A stretch of DNA of 7,058 bases. Source: Chloroflexota bacterium (lineage in GTDB: Bacteria; Chloroflexota; Anaerolineae; Promineifilales; Promineifilaceae). The number at the start of each line of letters is the position of its first letter. Position 1 is the first letter of the stretch. This document shows, piece by piece, positions 5,506-7,058 of the stretch. The notes under the pieces are model-generated. The model was not told the DNA's origin. It saw nothing but the letters and a program-made list of their open reading frames with translations, and searched no databases. The stretch lies in contig QQUD01000038.1 in the NCBI GenBank assembly GCA_008501785.1, forward strand, positions 1-7,058, in the 5' to 3' direction. A program made the translations under genes and the position numbers.

Positions 5506-7058
5506 CTAGATGCGTTTTTGGTCTTGTGATAACTCCGACAAGATGCAGACGCCTCGGGCCGGAAGTGTGATTTTGGCAGAAACGGCCGTTTCGCCATTTA
5601 ACAAATCTGAAAAACGGCCGTGTACGTCAACCGACTGCTCAGATTCCGTATGATTCAGCACAAACAAGAGCCGATTATTTCCCGAAATGCGCTCAGTCAC
5701 CTCAACATCTTGCCCTGTTTTCAGTAAAGGAGAAATATCAGCTAACCCGGCAGTCCAACGAGCCAGAGTATGATACAAGACAGGCTCTCCCATTGTTCCC
5801 AGATAAATGACCTGCCCATCTCCATAAGCATTAATAGTGACCGCTGCCTTATCAGCATAGTAATCGTCCGTGTACCAGCCCATCACATGCGCTGTTTTAG
5901 GATGAAGTACATCCGCCCAGACCGAGGCCGTCACCTTTTCTTCAAAATCTGGCAAGCCAAACTGAACATGATTATCGTTGTCAATGGGCATCGAAACATA
6001 TTCTTCAACTTCCACGCCGCTCATTTTCGCCACCAGACCTGGCAGCTTCATATTCACGACTGCATTGTCTTCATCTTTCACTCCCGTTCGAGGGGTAAAG
6101 ACGACAATGCCGCCATCACGTGCAAAATTTTCTAAATTGGTGGCTGTCTCCTGTGACAAAATGTACAGAGCTGGTACAAGTACCACCTGATAATTTTGCA
6201 AGGCATCTTTTTCAGAGATGATATCTATCGGAATATTAAAATCGAAAAATCCTTGATATATATCCTGAATATGTTTTTCGTATTGAAAGCGCGGATTGTT
6301 CGGCTGAACCTGGAAAGCAAAGCGCGAATCATACGATTGTAGGATGGCTACCTGCGTTTTGATTTGTGATGACACAACCAAATCGCTGATTGTTTGCAAC
6401 TCCTTCCCTATCTGCGCAATCTCTGCATAGCGGCGACCGGGGATGCCGTGATGATCAAGAATGCCATGCCAATACTGTTCGGTGCCATGACGCGCCGTGC
6501 GCCAGCGGAAAAACACAATGGCGTCCGCACCATGAGCAATGGATTGGTAGGTCCAAAGGCGCAGTTCTCCTGGTTTTGGTGGAACGGAAACGATTTCCCA
6601 GCCGCCGCTGCCAGTTTGCTGTTCTATTACCCAAAAGTTTTTCTTTTTGAGGCCGCGCATGGTGTCATGGTTTAAGGCGGCGGAACTGGGGTTAACGGCC
6701 GTTTCCATCCCCCATTGCGTCCGCCGATAGTTGTCCCATGAAACAAAATCCAAATCTTCCGTCATGTCATAATAATTTAATTGTGGATAGTTGAAACCCA
6801 TTAAATTATGTGTAATAAAATGGTCCGGTGCAGTTCTGCGCACAATATCAATTTGAGCTTTTTGATATGCTCGATAGGTATCTGACATAAAGCGATAATA
6901 ATCCAAATTCAAGCCAGGATTATGGGATGCAATGGTATCGAGCGGCACAGGAATCTGGGACCACTCGGTATAAACATGACTCCAAAAGATAGTTCCCTAC
7001 TTTTTATTGAGGGTATCCAATGTTCCATAACGTTTTTGCTGCCAGTCATGAAAAGCAC
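5506..7058 (-). pseudogene. GH42 beta-galactosidase-like gene, interrupted by an amber codon and cut by the window edge
   Basis: The frame encodes the C-terminal two thirds of a glycoside hydrolase family 42 enzyme, which cleaves beta-galactosides from oligosaccharides. Counting from an in-frame GTG at 6948, the end of the TIM barrel covers about 1-190, with the likely nucleophile E109 in FWVIEQQTG. The trimerisation domain (class I glutamine amidotransferase-like fold) lies at about 198-402, and the small beta C-terminal domain at about 410-470. Homology clearly continues upstream of the GTG. Codons before it read KRYGTLDTLNKK, then TAG (6997-6999), then GTIFWSHVYTEWSQIP. This is the family pattern YGTL-x-x-LN-x-x-W-GT-x-FW, with the stop replacing Trp. 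The GTG has no ribosome binding site. The acid/base Glu region (usually NE) is beyond the right edge. The gene may be a pseudogene, carry a sequencing error, or be read through. If called as an intact frame it would be 5506-6948, 480 residues lacking part of the barrel. Confidence 0.85.
6997..6999 (-). other. In-frame amber codon at a conserved Trp position of GH42
   Basis: The plus strand reads CTA, which is TAG on the coding strand. TGG would need C instead of T at plus-strand position 6998. The frame is the same on both sides and the encoded residues fit the family throughout, so a single substitution, not an indel, explains the break. Confidence 0.85.

Larger units (their letters stand above)
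305..6702. repeat. Dispersed octamer palindrome ACGGCCGT (12 copies)
   Basis: Exact ACGGCCGT copies start at 305, 1432, 2681, 3245, 4056, 4316, 4439, 4709, 5159, 5582, 5614 and 6695. Two near copies (ACGGCCGA) start at 1341 and 1371. Equal-base chance would give about 0.1 copies in 7058 bases. Copies lie in all six genes and one lies in an intergenic region. Many are extended to AACGGCCGTT or AAACGGCCGTTT. In distribution it resembles the cyanobacterial HIP1 octamer. The function is unknown; a methylation or host-specific recognition site is possible. Confidence 0.9.

Noticed and set aside
5770..6675. Open frames antisense to the GH42 gene, and other shadow frames in the M20 and M48 genes
   Set aside because: They lie wholly opposite or within well-supported genes, have no recognisable domains and no ribosome binding sites.
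6946..6948. GTG at 6948 as a genuine start of a 480-residue protein
   Set aside because: There is no ribosome binding site, and clear GH42 homology continues upstream through the amber codon, so this is only the first start-like codon after the break.
1..7058. A new multi-gene defence, toxin-antitoxin or mobile system
   Set aside because: All genes fall into known enzyme families or a small membrane family. No nuclease, transposase, recombinase, reverse transcriptase or toxin-like pair is present.

Overview
This window looks like part of a bacterial chromosome or a metagenomic contig, with one gene cut off at each end. I suspect Chloroflexota (Anaerolineae-like). That rests on the general look of the proteins, the moderate GC content and a very abundant palindrome, ACGGCCGT. 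I recall such palindromes from that group but cannot check this here, so the taxonomy is only an inference.

Left part (1-2441, plus strand): two adjacent genes for M20-family zinc metallopeptidases of the carboxypeptidase G2-like branch. The first has lost its N-terminus at the window edge. The second is complete from an ATG at 1200. They are recognisable paralogues. Between them lies an inverted repeat built from four ACGAAT and four ATTCGT units.

Middle part (2453-3798, minus strand): a tight two-gene operon. A four-helix membrane protein of unknown function (3304-3798) comes first, and a membrane-anchored M48 metalloprotease (2453-3301) follows after a 2-base gap. Its last gene converges on the second M20 gene with only 11 bases between the stops. 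A divergent intergenic region (3799-4152) follows. It is rich in hairpins and short repeats and holds a candidate extended -10 promoter and a 7-bp tandem repeat.

Right part (4153-5307, plus strand): a third M20 hydrolase from a different branch (ArgE/DapE/YgeY-like). It is followed by a 198-base convergent spacer with two inverted repeats. Beyond that, on the minus strand, is a glycoside hydrolase family 42 beta-galactosidase-type gene (5506 to beyond the right edge). Its reading frame is broken by an amber codon at 6997-6999, exactly where the family has a conserved tryptophan.

The gene set points to a heterotroph that handles peptides or N-acyl amino acids and sugars. I see no sign of a defence system, phage, insertion sequence, CRISPR array or RNA gene, and no convincing new gene system. 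The unusual content is at the DNA level: the ACGGCCGT palindrome, a different repeat family in each larger intergenic gap, and the amber-interrupted GH42 gene.
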